Source: Glaciecola sp048820975
Lineage (GTDB): Bacteria > Pseudomonadota > Gammaproteobacteria > Enterobacterales > Alteromonadaceae
Assembly (NCBI RefSeq): GCF_048820975.1
Contig: NZ_JBMEUF010000003.1
Span: 186,001 to 250,000 of the forward strand
Direction of reading: 5' to 3'
DNA: 64,000 nucleotides
Within the stretch, counting starts at the first letter, position 1; every line of letters begins with the position of its first letter. Position numbers and translations under genes: made by a program. Below the pieces are notes generated by a model. That model worked only from the letters and a program-made list of their open reading frames with translations, ran no database searches and was not told the DNA's origin. This document shows, piece by piece, positions 62,769-64,000 of the stretch.

Positions 62769-64000
62769 ATGAAAAAAACGTTTTCACAAGTTCTGTTTTA
62801 TTTATTGTTAGCGGCAGTTTTCTTTACTGCAGTTTTAATTAGCCAATTGTTTTTACGTGGCTTTAGCCTTGATTTAACTGACGATAAAATTTATTCATTG
62901 TCACCGGGAAGCGTATCTATTGTTGAAGACATAGAAGAGCCGATTAACCTTTACTTTTTCTTTTCTGATACTAATTCCAAAGGCCTTACGGCGATACGTG
63001 ATTACGCCAATAGAGTCGAAACCATTTTGCGCAAATACCAAGCCTTAAGTAATGGTAAAATCAATTTAGAAGTAATTGACCCCGTTCCTTTTTCAGAGGC
63101 TGAAGATAGAGCCGCATCATTTGGTTTAACAGCCGCCGGTGGAGCAGGGGGGGCAAATGATGCCGTGTACTTTGGCTTAGCGGGCACCAACTCACTTGAT
63201 GATGGGATGATTATTGGTTTTTTTGACCCGCAAAAAGAGTCATTTTTAGAATATGACATTAGCAAGCTGATATACCAATTAAGTGAACCAGAACCCATAC
63301 ACTTGGCGCTAGTCACCGATTTGCAGGTAGCTGGCGGCCCTAATCCTATGACCATGCAAAACTCCCCACCAACGGTTATGTACCAACAAATGGAGCAGTT
63401 TTTTGATGTGAGCTTGTTAAGTGGGTCAAATGAAGAATTGCCAAGTGATACTGAGTTGTTAGTCATATTGCATCCACAAAATATAAGCCCAAGCTTAATC
63501 AATAGTATTGATCAATTTATGATGAAAGGTGGTAAGGCAATCGTGTTTGTTGACCCGCATTATGAATCTGAATTGATGGCACAACGAGGAGCCGTGGGAG
63601 CAAATAGTTCGAGTTTAGATTTACTTGAACACTATGGTGTTGCTGTAAACACCAATGAAGTGGTGCTTGATAGCATGGCCGGACTGGAAGTTAGAGGGGC
63701 GCAAGGCAATGTGATTAGGCATTTGGGATTCTTAGGTTTAGGCCGCGAAAATATCAATCAATCAGATATAACTACTGCTGATTTAGATAGTATCAATGGC
63801 GCGTCATTTGGTTCGATAAAAGTAGTGCCCGGAAGCCCTATTAGATTCAATCCATTGTTACAATCAACTAAGAATACGTCCTTAATGGAAGCAAGTGCCT
63901 ACGCAAATATAAACAATCCAGAAGAACTGGGCGTAGCATTTAAAAATGCGCAAACACAACATACTTTGGCCGCTCGTATAACGGGCCGAGCGCAAAGTAT
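62769..64000 (+). CDS. gldG: GldG-family ABC accessory protein, 3' end outside window
   Basis: The frame is open from ATG 62769 to the window end, about 410 codons without a stop. One N-terminal helix (about residues 8-28) is followed by LDLTDDKIYSLSPGSVSI, the family start, and a periplasmic domain (segment LALVTDLQVAGGPNP, then a Rossmann-like region with KAIVFVDPHYES). It corresponds to GldG-type proteins (ABC-type uncharacterised transport system). Two bases separate it from the permease. A DUF4340-type gene often follows, but that would lie outside the window. Confidence 0.85.
   Translation, partial: MKKTFSQVLFYLLLAAVFFTAVLISQLFLRGFSLDLTDDKIYSLSPGSVSIVEDIEEPINLYFFFSDTNSKGLTAIRDYANRVETILRKYQALSNGKINLEVIDPVPFSEAEDRAASFGLTAAGGAGGANDAVYFGLAGTNSLDDGMIIGFFDPQKESFLEYDISKLIYQLSEPEPIHLALVTDLQVAGGPNPMTMQNSPPTVMYQQMEQFFDVSLLSGSNEELPSDTELLVILHPQNISPSLINSIDQFMMKGGKAIVFVDPHYESELMAQRGAVGANSSSLDLLEHYGVAVNTNEVVLDSMAGLEVRGAQGNVIRHLGFLGLGRENINQSDITTADLDSINGASFGSIKVVPGSPIRFNPLLQSTKNTSLMEASAYANINNPEELGVAFKNAQTQHTLAARITGRAQS

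Overview
The window looks like a chromosomal segment from a marine gammaproteobacterium of the order Alteromonadales, probably Alteromonadaceae-like. The reasons are a moderately AT-rich composition, the gene orders tgt-yajC-secD-secF, cysE-iscRSUA-hscBA-fdx-ndk-rlmN-pilW-rodZ-ispG and hisS-yfgM-bamB-der, a periplasmic-type ATP-dependent DNA ligase, a PL17-type alginate lyase and a PEP-CTERM-like secreted protein. The genus cannot be fixed by eye. I saw no tRNA, rRNA, CRISPR array or intact insertion sequence.

Layout. 1-0.4 kb: 5' part of a lipoprotein of the M49 (dipeptidyl-peptidase III) type, divergent from tgt. 0.7-5.1 kb: tgt, yajC, secD, secF (queuosine tRNA modification and the Sec accessory complex). 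5.2-8.8 kb: a YceI-like lipoprotein, a TPR-GGDEF diguanylate cyclase and suhB. 9.1-17 kb: trmJ, cysE, the iron-sulfur cluster operon with two IscR operator-like sites, and ndk. 17-21.6 kb: rlmN, a pilW-like TPR lipoprotein with a C-terminal LysM domain, rodZ and ispG. 21.6-22.7 kb: a reversed glycosyltransferase. 23-28.8 kb: hisS, yfgM, bamB, der and an MscS-type channel. 28.8-30.8 kb: a choice-of-anchor I lipoprotein behind what looks like a tandem Pho box. 30.8-36.1 kb: a BaeSR-like two-component system surrounded by small secreted cysteine proteins and a YHYH lipoprotein. 36.1-41 kb: xseA, guaB and guaA. 41-44.2 kb: pseudaminic-acid-type sugar genes around a reversed ligase. 44.3-50.1 kb: accessory DNA with an alginate lyase, a metallophosphoesterase, a degraded tmRNA (ssrA) copy, an unknown membrane protein and a long perfect palindrome. 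50.3-55.1 kb: an ene-reductase, a small DMT transporter, a LysR regulator, a PEP-CTERM-like protein and a gene-poor stretch. 55.3-61 kb: a TonB-C-like protein, then trmO-proS-MBL-pldA on the minus strand. 61-64 kb: a GldA/GldF/GldG-like ABC system that runs off the end.

The most interesting part is 30.85-34.95 kb. Two small secreted proteins (83 and 126 aa) have cysteine positions in exact register (39/48/62/71), the shorter one having lost positions 48 and 71. They flank a sensor kinase/regulator pair. An 18-bp motif built as two half-sites 11 bp apart occurs upstream of the 83-aa gene and, 9 bp before a perfect TATAAT, upstream of the YHYH/126-aa operon. This suggests a self-contained, two-component-controlled envelope system. 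Two other notable signals are the ssrA remnant at 48.5-48.7 kb and the five 11-bp-phased GTCA repeats before the choice-of-anchor I gene.
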